From NCBI RefSeq assembly GCF_002078875.1, contig NC_034410.1, positions 43,630,202 to 43,694,201 on the forward strand: 64,000 nt of DNA, in the 5' to 3' direction. Of this stretch, positions 25,501 through 37,500 are shown one piece after another. Origin of the DNA: Numida meleagris (lineage: Eukaryota; Chordata; Aves; Galliformes; Numididae). The notes under the pieces are model-generated. The model ran no database searches. It saw nothing but the letters and a program-made list of their open reading frames with translations, and had not been told where the DNA came from. A program made the translations under genes and the position numbers. Numbering within the stretch: position 1 is the stretch's first letter; every line of letters begins with the position of its first letter.

Positions 25501-28500
25501 GTAAGAATGTGAGTCAATTAGCAAGGGAAAGTCTCATTTATAGGGAAGGCACTAAGTTTCTGATCATAAGCCAGCATCCATTCCTCCACCCTTCTGTCAC
25601 TTACTTAATGTAAGGGGGGGGAACAACCTCCTTATTTAGGGCAGCGAAGTATTGACAGTTACTAACTTCTGAGGACCACACATTAAAATACAACTGTAAC
25701 ATGATCCTGGAATAATGTGAAAGATAATTGCTGGCTCATCTGTACTCATCCTGTATTTTCCTTCCCTCTACTGAGATGTTACCAGCTCGCAGTATACACA
25801 TGAATAACAGATGGAGCTCTCTTTACGCTCACCTGCAAGTCATTTTGAAATGACAGGCTTCATTTTACCTCATGCCATATAAATCAAGTTCCAGGCCACA
25901 GCTGTAGTTTCATGTACTAGGGTAGGGTTTTACTCCTGCTTGGGGCAGCAGGAAGGACAGAAATTCACAGGCAATAAGCCTTGGGTGAATCATGGAGGTC
26001 TAATCCATCATGTTCTTTCCCAGAGTTATAAGCCATTCCATATAATCTCAAAAAATCTTCCAGGAGGGCACAGTATCCAAAACAAAGAATATGTTGCTGT
26101 TGGAATATTCTGACTTCATCAACTGAACAAGGAGAATATATTTAAATCACAGCTAAGGGAAACTTGCTTCACTCCAAGAGTAGCCAGAGGCACAGTATCA
26201 CCAACATGTAAAAATGAGTGTAAGACAGAAACCGTGTTTGTGTTATATACAGCCAAGTACTGCATAAACCTAGCAGAGAGATGTTGTTGGGCAGAGAACT
26301 CTGACAGTAGTTAATTGCCATTCCTCTTTTTCATTTTGCCACTTAAACGTAAAAATGGCATTTAAAACAAATATGCTGGCAAAATGGATTGAATATCAAG
26401 TTTTCTCACAACTAAAACAGCAATATTATACTTACTGAGGCAGCAATGAATCTCTAATGAGAGACAGAAGCTTTCTGTTTGACTCGAGGCTCTTCTCTCT
26501 CTCCTCAGCCATGACCTTGTGGTTTAAGAGTAGTGATGTGGTTTCTGAGAGCAACCGCAAACTGAAGAGTCTCCATTCCACTTGAAAATAAAGGTGCCAA
26601 GAATGTGACCACACTGAAGTTTAATTAAAACAAAATGTGAACTTCGTGGAAACTGCAGATGACGTGGCCATATACGTACCATTCTGACTGTGGACCAAAG
26701 AGACTAGTGGTGGGAGGATACAACCTTCAACCTAAAAGAGAGAATTAGAAAGATCTGGCTTAGATTATTCACAGGAAAAAAAGAAGAAAAGAGATGTATC
26801 TATATTCATTCCACTGACAGAGCCCTTAATCAAAGAGGTGAATAATCATGGAAATTCATCCATAATCACTTATAAAGCCACAAAGCAATTTTCTCTCTGG
26901 TAAGCTGTTGTAAAGTTACAGACAGTAAAGTACTTATACAGAAAACAATAGTGAGTTTGGTAGAATTTATTAAGAGTATTTTAAGTTAAAATATCAGATT
27001 CAGTGCAGATGTAAAAAAGTAACCAAAAAGAGTAATGTTTTAATCCATAAACTAGAAACCAAATAGAGTGAAGAAGAAATATCAAGCAGGGCCAGTGGCG
27101 CAATGGATAACGCGTCTGACTACGGATCAGAAGATTCTAGGTTCGACTCCTGGCTGGCTCGGCTGCTCATTTTGCCTAGACACATCCAAGGTCAGACTGG
27201 ACAGGGCTCTGAGCAACCTGATGTAGCTGCAGGTGTCCCTGTTCATTGCAGGGGAGTTGGACTACATGACCCTTAAGGGGACCCTTCAACTCAAAAAATT
27301 CTATGATTCTACAATCTTAAGAAACATCCCTCTAAAAGAAACCTGTATACAGCTAAAATGTATCAGGAAAGGCTTACTACCTCTAATGAAATCTAGTTAA
27401 GCTTAGTAGAGAGTCTTGATAAAACTTTAACTTTTTCCATTCTGGTAATATATAGATTTCCATACAAATATAAGTTTACAGACTCAAGATTTGAACTACA
27501 GAGGAAAAGAAGTCAGTCAATTCTTTATTATGAGTGTACTGAGTTACAGATTAATCGTGTATCATAGACCAGTCAGCTTAGTTCCACCTGAAATCAAATG
27601 AGTTTTCTATATTTAAAAATAAAAATAGAGTATTGTAAGTATTTTATCTAAGAGAATACATCAGTAAGTCTTAAGTCATTAGTGAAATAATATTTAGACT
27701 AGACAGCCTTTAGAGATCTCAATATGGAGAAGCAGCAAAAAATGAAACAACTGCGTGAAAAACTGGAATGACATATTTGCACATGACTACAATATCAAGC
27801 CATTTATTCTCATGACTTAGACCTGATCCTTTGTCTAGAACAGCCTTTAGATCAAGTAAAAAGCCGCAATCTGAAGAAAACTGTTTATCCTACTTTCAGT
27901 AAAAGAGCAGAAATATTACTGAAAATACCTCTTATTAATTCTGTTACTTCTAGACCGAGATAATTTGAAAGGATACTTCCTAAATTTGCCAGGACAGCCA
28001 GGTTCCCTTGCTTTGCAGAAGTAAGAAGGTAGAAGGTATTAATCAAAACACAGATCCCTTACTGCTTATTAATTATGAGTTTAGATATTTAATTGATATT
28101 GGTTTGGGGGAGGTAAGCATCATGTATACACAGCTTACCCTAAGAATTATTTATACAAATAAAATTACTAGATAGGCTTTTACTACACTACAAATAGGAT
28201 TTGGTATAACATATGGCTTATAATTCCCCATGTGTTTTGATTTACTGATTAACACCTAGAAGACACAACTCTAGAGTTACGCAGCTACTATAAAGAAAAA
28301 GCTAGAGAAGCTTAAAACATAATGAAGAGGGGTTACTAAACAAAATTAGACTCCAGTCTAGAGCCATTCTAGTTAATTATTTCCTTGTTAGTTGGTGGTC
28401 TCTGGTAAATGAACCCCTAGATTTAAAGGATTCAATTAGTCTTTGGCTTTTTTTCACTTCTGAAAAAACTACCAAAAGATGCTTTTGTTACATACTTTCA

Positions 28501-31500
28501 ATAAAAGAGGCAAAGGTCTCTGCTTGAGGTATGGAAATCAATCGTCTCTTGCAAGCACAGATAGCCTTTACACCCATATAGGTAATGATGTAGCATCTTT
28601 TGTAACATGTTATCATTTCCAAATATTTCCCAGTCCTTTCAGTTAATATGTAATAAGGTAAAAAATAAAGCTTCATTGCACTCGAACAGATCCATTAGTA
28701 CAGGTTTCTAAACTGGTTTGCAAATGGTAATCTATCATTTATAATAAACCTGTGAGGCAAAAAATGTACATACTTCAGGTCATTTAATCCAAAAATCTGT
28801 CCACCTATTGCAATGCTTCTCAAATGAAAGGTTAATTTAAGTAATAAACTACAGAAGAAAGGCAAGAGCATCTCTAATTTCTCTGAAGCGATATATGAAT
28901 GTGGAATATTAAAAATCATTTAGCAGCAGCATTAACTCAGAATGACACCAATTAAGATGGGAGTACACAGCTGTCAACAGTTTACAGCCCAGTTCAGCCC
29001 GGTTCCGTGACTAACAGGGCACAGACCCTGATCCACACCCTGGGAAGGGGGAAAAGGGGAAAGCGTAGGGAGATGGGCCTAAAAACAAAACAGCAGCAAT
29101 GATCTGAGGAGGAAAGCTAATTTACTAAATAAGATATAGGAATGCAAGATAACACAGTACCATAGGAATTGAAGCTAATAAATCAAATAAAACGAGAGAG
29201 AGTGCTCAAACACCGAAGGCCTTACTCTAATGCTGAAGGTGAGACGGCTAGGGAGCACACACTACCGAGACGAGCAGAGAGGGAAAAAGGGGCATCTCGT
29301 GATTCACAAACAGTTTTGTCTTTCCCTCTGAACGGGAAATGGTAACAGAACAGTGAACAGTCCTCTAGGAGATGTAGTTGTTCTTCTCTTCTGAGAGCCA
29401 CATACTAGGAACTATCCACGATCCATGGAACTGGAGCATTAACTCTTTAACTCCCAGTGCACTACATGATGTTATGATGTGGAATACCGATGACAAAAAT
29501 CATAAAACCATGACAACACCAGTATGATATAACTTTAATTTCTATGAACTTGTATTTTGATATAGTACTAACAGTAGTCCTTCTACATTATATCACAGAC
29601 TCACAGAAGGGAAGAGGTTGGAAGGGACCTCTGGAGATCATCTTCTATTCCAACTCCCTGCTAAAGCAGGCTCCCTACAGCAGGTCTCACAGGAAAATGT
29701 CCAGGCAGGTTTTGAATACCTCCAGAGAAGGAGACTCCACAACCTCTCCGGGCAGCCTCTTCTCTGTCACCCTCACAGTAAAGAAGTTCTTACTCATGTT
29801 CGTATGGAACTTCCTGTGTTCCAGTTTGCGTCTGCTGCTCCTTTCCTGTCACTCTTGACACCTTCCCTTTAGATATTTGTAAGAGTTGATAAAAGATCCC
29901 CCCTCAGTCTTCTCCACGCAGAACAGCCCCAGGTCTCTCTGGCTTTCCTCATAAGGGAGATAGCCCAGGCCCTTCAACATCTCTGCCACCCTTCACTGGA
30001 CCGTCTCTAGACGTTCCCTGTCTTTCTTGAACTGAAGAACCCAGAACTGGACACAGTACTCCAGATGTGGCCTCACTGGGGTAGACTAGAGTGGAAGGAT
30101 CACCTCACTCAACCTAATGTAGTCAAAGCCACTTGTGTTTTCAAAGGATAAATATATTTTAACTGTCATTATAAAGAACACTCTTTAGGTCTTAAATAAT
30201 TTGAGTAGTTTTTTCTGACCTTTTACTAATGCAAAACCCATTCTTGGCAAATAGTTTAGACTGGCATTCTCCATAGCAGGTGTTTGTCTCAAGTCAGTTT
30301 GGTGTGCGAGCACTAATTCTATGGAAAATTATTTTGTGATGCAAGAGCATACCAGAATGTACATGGTGAAGGGACTATTAAATTGTATATTAATCTCATG
30401 TTCAGCTTTATACTTCCTAACTCTGCAGCCACGATCAACTCTTCACACCACTTAGGTCATTGAGTTTGTTGAGGGATTTGTTGTTGTTGTTGTTGTTGTT
30501 TTTTACCAGGGTGCACACAAATTTGAAAACAAGATATGGATGTGAGCTGAAGCGTAAAAAAGGAAAACATAATAATATTCTATCCAGAATATAAAAATAA
30601 TTTTAATAAATGAATCAGCAAATTGCATGAGTTTCTGTAATCTTTGTATAAGAAGCAGGCTATTACTCTTTTGGTACTTTTACAGAAATTCAAACAAAGA
30701 ATACTCAAGCAAGGATTCATTTTTTCTTCTTTAAATGGCTGCTGACATCTATCTGGAATCAAAATTCCATGTAAGCATGAAGGTATTTAGATGTTTTTCT
30801 AACTTTCTAAGATGAAGCTGTCTCAGTACTTTTGCATTTAATAAAGCTTACTAACCTCTCTGATATATTTGTCCAATCCTATCTAAAACGTATTTATACT
30901 GCTAGCACGTGCAACACCTACAGCACTGAATTCCATGCCTCAACTATGCCTTATGAAAAAGCACTTCTTTGTTTTAAAGCATCTGTCTAGTTACCTAACT
31001 TGATACCCTCTAGAAAATCATAAATAGTTATTTCGAATTCAGCTTTCTCATGCCATTCATTATTTTGTATACTCCTTCTTCCATTTACAAGCTGAAGTTC
31101 TTATCTATTCAATCCCTCCCTGCATCACCAACATACACTTTTTCTTGTTCCCTTTCAGAATAATTGACCACAATTGCATTCAACATCCAAGATCTGAAGG
31201 TGCCACAGACTTGCCATGGCACAGTGATGTTTTCTGCTTTTTTCTCTGGTCTTTTACCAGTCATTTCTAATAACCTAGCTGTCTTTCTGATTACAGCTGA
31301 GCATTAAGTCACTATTTTCATTGAAAAAAAAATTATGCTAAAAGATAGACAGAATAGTTACAAGTAGTTTAGAGCCTGACATTATATATGCATAATTTGA
31401 ATGATTTTCCTTATGTGCATTGCTTGACATTTATCAGTATTGAATTGCATGTCATTATGTTATCTTTGCACTCAGTATCTTGAAAACCTTTTGCAACTCT

Positions 31501-34500
31501 TCTGTCAGTTTTAGTTTTCACTACTGCAAATAACAGCAATATCAGGCAGCTCTCTCACCTCACAACTCATGACCTTTTCCTGATTTCTTATAAATAGCAC
31601 ATGTTGCAACACGGATCTCGGCAAAGCATTTTTTTTTAACATGTCTAAATTTTTAAAAGTGATCTCTATTCTCTACTTAGTAAATTTTAACTAGCTAGAA
31701 ATAGCTGATATGTTAGAAGATAAGAGGGAAGGTTCACAGGTGGATTTTAAGAGTCTTCGGTGCACGAGTGTTAAAAACTTTTTGGAAATCCAAGTTTAGT
31801 ATCCAAAATCAGAACATTTCCTTAATGCAGATTCCTGCAAGGAAAACTCTGCTAGTAAGGTTTGAGCACCCAGCAAAAGTTGTGCTCACTATTCCACATT
31901 TTCATCAGCCTCACAAATCAGATGGGTGGGAAGAAGAGCACAATTTAACATCAATTCTTCTGCAAAGTCTCTGTACTAATTTATTTCCAAAAAGAGAAAG
32001 AGAGACAAGCCTTAGTTTCAGAGTAATTAAGTATTCAACCACTGTGGCAAGGAGGTTTGTAAGAAACAACTGTGATTGCAGCCTTTTTGTCTCCACTGTT
32101 CAGACCATGTTAGACGCACATGACCTGCATAGCAAATACATGTTCTTACTTCGTTAGTAACAAAGAAACATTACCTCAGCTTTTACTTAGCCTCGCCAAA
32201 CTAAGTCCAAGCTCCACAAATAACCAGAAAAGAGCAGTTATAACTCTACAAGAGCCCACAGTGGAAGGATCCAATACTAGCACAACCCTGTTTAGGAGAA
32301 GTACCCTATGGTGGAGTACTATACATCCAACAAGGATGTGTAGTCAACAAGGTGAATTCATGCAACATATACATACAACCACTGCGTATTAATGAACTAG
32401 CATATTAACAACCTTCTCTGTTATCACTTGTAACTTAGGGTACGCTTAGATGGGGAGCTTAACCCTGTTCTCAAGCCCAAAGAACACAGCCAACACTACC
32501 AGCCTAAAAAACTCTCATTTGCTTACAACTGAGTTTCAGAGATCTTCAGATTAGTGTTTATGGACAAATCCTTGACATTTGGTGTAACACTTGGTGGACT
32601 GAAATGGCAAGCAGGCTTAAAGCCTGGTCTAGTAGTACTTCCGAACCATGCTGTTCTCAGGTGAAAATCAGATCCAAGAATTAACTTGCGTGAAGAAACT
32701 ATGTTATCCAATCCATGAAGTTATCCTACCCAAACTAGCAACAAATGAAATACATTATCTTCAGAGATTTTTCTAGAGGTCTGTTACTCTTTCCAGTGTG
32801 CACCTTTAATTTGCAACTACTGACCAATATCTTCTCCTAATCCACAATTCAAGTTAAATGCAACAAAGCAAAGACTATCAGCTTCCAAAACCTTTGTTCC
32901 AGTCACACGTAAGATCTACAACAACTAACATCATCTTGACATTTATTCTCATTAAAATTCCACATACAAAGTTGCTGTTGAGATTTTCCATGGGATTAGG
33001 ATCATGCTGCCTTCAAACTTCTTTAAGCATCTGATGGAGGCACAGCATGATTCTCAATGTTTTTTATATTCCCAGTAATCTCTCAGAATGTAATAAAAAC
33101 AATAATCTAATGAATGCTAGAATGAACTGGGGAGAAGAATGACATTTCTGCAATTTTTGTTTTAAAAGTCTTCAGAAATCCAGAATCTTTTTTTTTTTTT
33201 ATTCCCCACTTTGGGGAAGAGACAGCTCTGATTGATTGACTCAATATGTCAATTAGTACAGAACTGGTTTCTCACACAAGAAAAAGTCTCTTGTCATGTG
33301 GATTAGCTTAATGGACAGAAAGCCACATGGGGTGTACATTTTTAATCTACTTCAAAAGGGAAAGTGATTGATGAAATGCCGTATAATATGTCCATATAGT
33401 TATGCCCTACACTGACAAAATTAAGGTGTCAGTAGTTAGATCAGAACAGCTTGTGGATGAAGAGCAACACATGCTGAATGCTGAATCAAGAAAAGACTAA
33501 GACGAGCAGAGAAAAGCACTTGCTGAAGTTTCAATCCCCTGTGTTGTCATCTTCGGTGAAAATAATAACTCTTATATTGTCAGTCAGTAGATTTCCATGT
33601 CACACAGCTTTTCCCTTGACTTCTCATCAAGCAAATCATCAGGCTTATGGTGCTTTTATTTAGGCTCAATTTTTAAAAATAGGTTCTAAAACTTTCAGGA
33701 GGAGAATCACTGCTGACAACTTTTGCCTGAACTATAGAATAACTTTTGTGATTCAGGTAAGAGATCATCTGTGTAGTATACAGAGCATTCTTGGGAGCTA
33801 GTTGGAGTATAGAAAAGACTCCCACAGGAACCAACTGACTGCTGTCATGAACCTCATCTCATCACTGTTGAAAGTGCACTGAATTACCATAGGTCTTTTT
33901 TCAGGAAAATAAACACACAACAGAGAAAAAGAAGAAAAATATAAGTGATACAGTTGGCGTAGAATTCTTCCAGTTAATTATATCCGAACTGTTACCAAAA
34001 TTTTAAAATATGTATTTATAACATTTACTATACTCATTTTTTAAGTAGCTTTCTCTTTTACATACATAGAGGAAACAAACATTTGGACTTGTGTTAGTTT
34101 ACAAAATCATCGTCTGCATTCCACTCCAGTCTATAGAGATTAGACGTTTTGGTCTTCATCGTAACTTTTGAGTACAGAGTTTTGTAGAAACTTGCTGAGT
34201 TGCACCTACTCAGCATTTGTCCCTGCATCTTGTAAAAAATGCACACAACTGCATACAAAACGACTGCTCACAAATAGCTCTCCATTGAACACTTTAAATT
34301 ATTTTCCCTTGACTTTACCATACTTAGCAATATATAATATAATCAGTCACCACAGAAATGAATGTTCTCAAAAACTCTTGAGATTGATGTTTTTCGTAAA
34401 CTTGATCACAAAAATCAATTTACTCAATCTTCTTTGCTGAAGACACAAATAAAAAGACAAATCAAACATGAAGTAAAACCTAGAAGAAGCACATATTTTC

Positions 34501-37500
34501 TTCTCATTTTGAGAAAGAACCTGAAATGTTACTCTTAAACTCTTCTTAATTTACACAACTTTGATTGCAGCTAAATTAAACCAGATCTGAACTGAAAAGT
34601 TACTGGTTCTGCTTGCTTAAAACAACTTCACTTTTTATTAAATTCACTAAATTTACTAAAAAATGCATTTCATCTCTGATCAGAAATTTTAAAGAAATGT
34701 CAGTTATAATGAAAAAAAATACATCCTCTCAATAAGGTTTTGGCTTCCCCCCTGCCTCATTCATAAAACACTGCTTGTAACCAATTTTATCTAAATGAGC
34801 AATCCAGGCTTCAGAGATCAGCCTAAAATACACATTTCTCTCCAGTAAGAGAGTTTCCTATTAACTGCTGTTACACTTAAATATTGATCTGGAACCTTGA
34901 ACATGTCTTGCTTCAACTTTTTTAAAAGGCATTAAGTTCCGCTGGGTGTTGGCATTTATATTCATAGATTCCAGTCATGCTCAGCGAGCAGCAATTAGAA
35001 GACATCCCTTGAGTAACAGCATTTCTAAAAATATTCTGTATGCATCATAGAAGATGAAGTACTCCTTTCTTCTAAAGTAATGTAAGCTGTACATTCAAGT
35101 ATAATTAGCACACTAGACTTCGTAAATAGTATTAAACTAATTACAGTTTGCACCACTAGTGGCAGATGTGGTTAGAGATTACTAATTACAGTGGACAATT
35201 TTGAATTTAACATACCAAATTGAAAGCATTTTTTCCACTTTATTTTGTGTCTGAATGGCTATTTGCTGAGTGTCAGGAGGGCTCTTCAGCCAGGAGGAAC
35301 TGCTATTTATGGAAATGAACAAAGTCATAGGTTTTATTTTCTCAAATGAAGAAAAAAAGTTGTTCATTGACAAGGATACAGTTATTTTAAAATTAATAAA
35401 TTTCAAAACACACTTATTCTGAATCAGGAAAACTATTCTACTGAAGTGCTACACATCATAAATTTAGTCACTGGACAGACAAGCTGTTTTTATGTGTATC
35501 TACATAAGCTTATTTCAGATGTTCAGGTGGACTTTACATAAACATCTAAAACTTTCAACACGTGTGATGAAGTAAAGTGGTCCTTAAGAATCTAGGTAAG
35601 TAAATAAAACTCACCTATCACTAGGCCAAGGGTTAATTGGGTTATATGGTACATATTTCTGTGAATATAAGTCACACTGATAACCCATAGAAGTAAAACA
35701 ACTTTTTAAAAGTTGAGGTGGTTCTAGAATGATGTTATAATATAGTGAATTACAGGCAGACAGACATATAGGAAAATATAAGTAGGTATTCATACCTCAC
35801 CTACATTTAGCTTTCTTTTATAGAGCACTCTTTGCCATACTAAACTGTTCCGTTCTATACTATTTGCTCGTTATTAATTGGTCAGATTTTTGTGGATAAG
35901 AACCATTTATTTGAATAATACTCTTCATAGGTTGTGAGAACCAATGAAAATAAACATGACGTTATTTGAATTCAATTTTTTATTTTATTTTAATGTTTTC
36001 ACTTACTTAGGTTTTACTAGCTAAGCATTCAATTAATATGCACACCAAACAGGATGCAACATCTAAAAATATTTCATTTCTATGATCAGCCATTCTTCCC
36101 TAGCACAATCCCTAGGATCACTCATTCTTAATTAGCACAACTTGCTAGAATAAAGCTCATCTTTACTTAAGTGCTATATTCAGCATGCCTTTAACCTAAT
36201 TTAAGTACAGACACACAAATTTCAATTTGAATTAAATGTCCATCCCAGGCATGCTTTCAGCGAGAGCTCACAGACAAATGGGACAAGTTACAAGAATTTG
36301 TCAGTCACTAAATCAAGCCTTCTGACTTACCGTTTTGCTGACAGTTATTTCCCAACACAATTCTGGTTTTAGCCATCCTATCTCAAAACTCAAACGAATT
36401 AAATCAAAAATTTTGAACAAAACTATCCATACTACCTTGAAAGTATAATGGCACACAAAGTGGGAAAAATTTAACTAATGTGTAACAACATACTCGCTTA
36501 TAGAATCAAGTATGATATTTGAAAATAATTTTAAGAAGTGTTATTTCTAATTTTTAAGCAAATATCCTCCTCATTCTCTCTGCAATTTCTAAATATAGTA
36601 AACTAAGTCTGAATGTCTTGCATTTTGAGAAAATAAACCTCTTCATATTTTTTCCTCTTAGAAAATAATAATAATAATTAATAAAAATAATTTTTTCCTC
36701 TTAGAACCACAATACAATTTAAGTTATAATTCAAACAGCTTCTAAATTTCAAATTATTTAATTTGTCAATGGGATTCAGCCAATTACCCTGCAACTATTT
36801 AATTTGTTGCCAGACTTACAGTCAAGTGATGGGTTCTCAACAAGGCAGGATGCAGTGTTATTGCTTCAAATGTTGATAAAGTACTCTTAATCAGTTCTTC
36901 CGATGCAGCTGGACCTATTGGTAAAAACCATTACATTTCTTTAAAAAATGCAACACTTCTGCAATGCCTAAATATAAAAGTGCAAGTAATATCATGGGTT
37001 AACTTACCTATTGCTCCATCCAAATTTGTTTCTCCTGAATCTATCGATCTGATAAAATTCTACAGAAAAAATCATTTATTTCAAAACACGTCAGAAACAA
37101 GAATTAAGAGGCATAATCACTGAATAATTACAAAATGAAATTTAAGGGATTGAGTAAATACAGAATATTGATGCATCTACAGTTCTCATGATAATTTAGA
37201 TATGAAAGACAAAATGTTCATAATCTGGCAATTATAAAATAATTTTGCAAGTCTTTAATGCTGCTGGACAATTAAACATAGAGTACAGTAAGGATCATTA
37301 CTTTGACTAATGCCAAGAATGACAGCATTTCCAGCTAAATAGGCAGTAATTAAATGTCTTACTGTATTGTTAACAGAAAACTGTACTTTCTAAAAAGCCT
37401 TTGAACTACCTTGGATATGCCTATGCTAAAATAACTCACTAAAAACACCAAAGATTCTCCTGGAAAATGCAATTTTCTGTTATTTGTACATCTTTTTGAT

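Larger units (their letters stand above)
26732..36819. other. ULK4 10.1-kb intron between exons h and i
   Basis: Contents: tRNA-Arg gene with CR1 tail (27089-27313), family A solo LTR (28972-29515), CR1 fragment (about 29592-30115), TTG microsatellite (30478-30500), an old L3/CR1-like relic (about 30840-31800) and a small duplication near 36651. The stretches 27.3-28.9 kb and 31.9-36.6 kb show nothing I can identify. Confidence 0.8.

Noticed and set aside
806..29515. The two family A LTRs as the ends of one provirus
   Set aside because: They are in opposite orientation, each has its own target duplication, and ULK4 exons lie between them.
29544..29872. Two overlapping plus-strand ORFs of 104 and 84 codons
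   Set aside because: Both read the antisense strand of a CR1 fragment.
31768..32157. 129-codon plus-strand ORF
   Set aside because: Its start lies on the antisense strand of a decayed LINE relic; the rest has no recognisable content.
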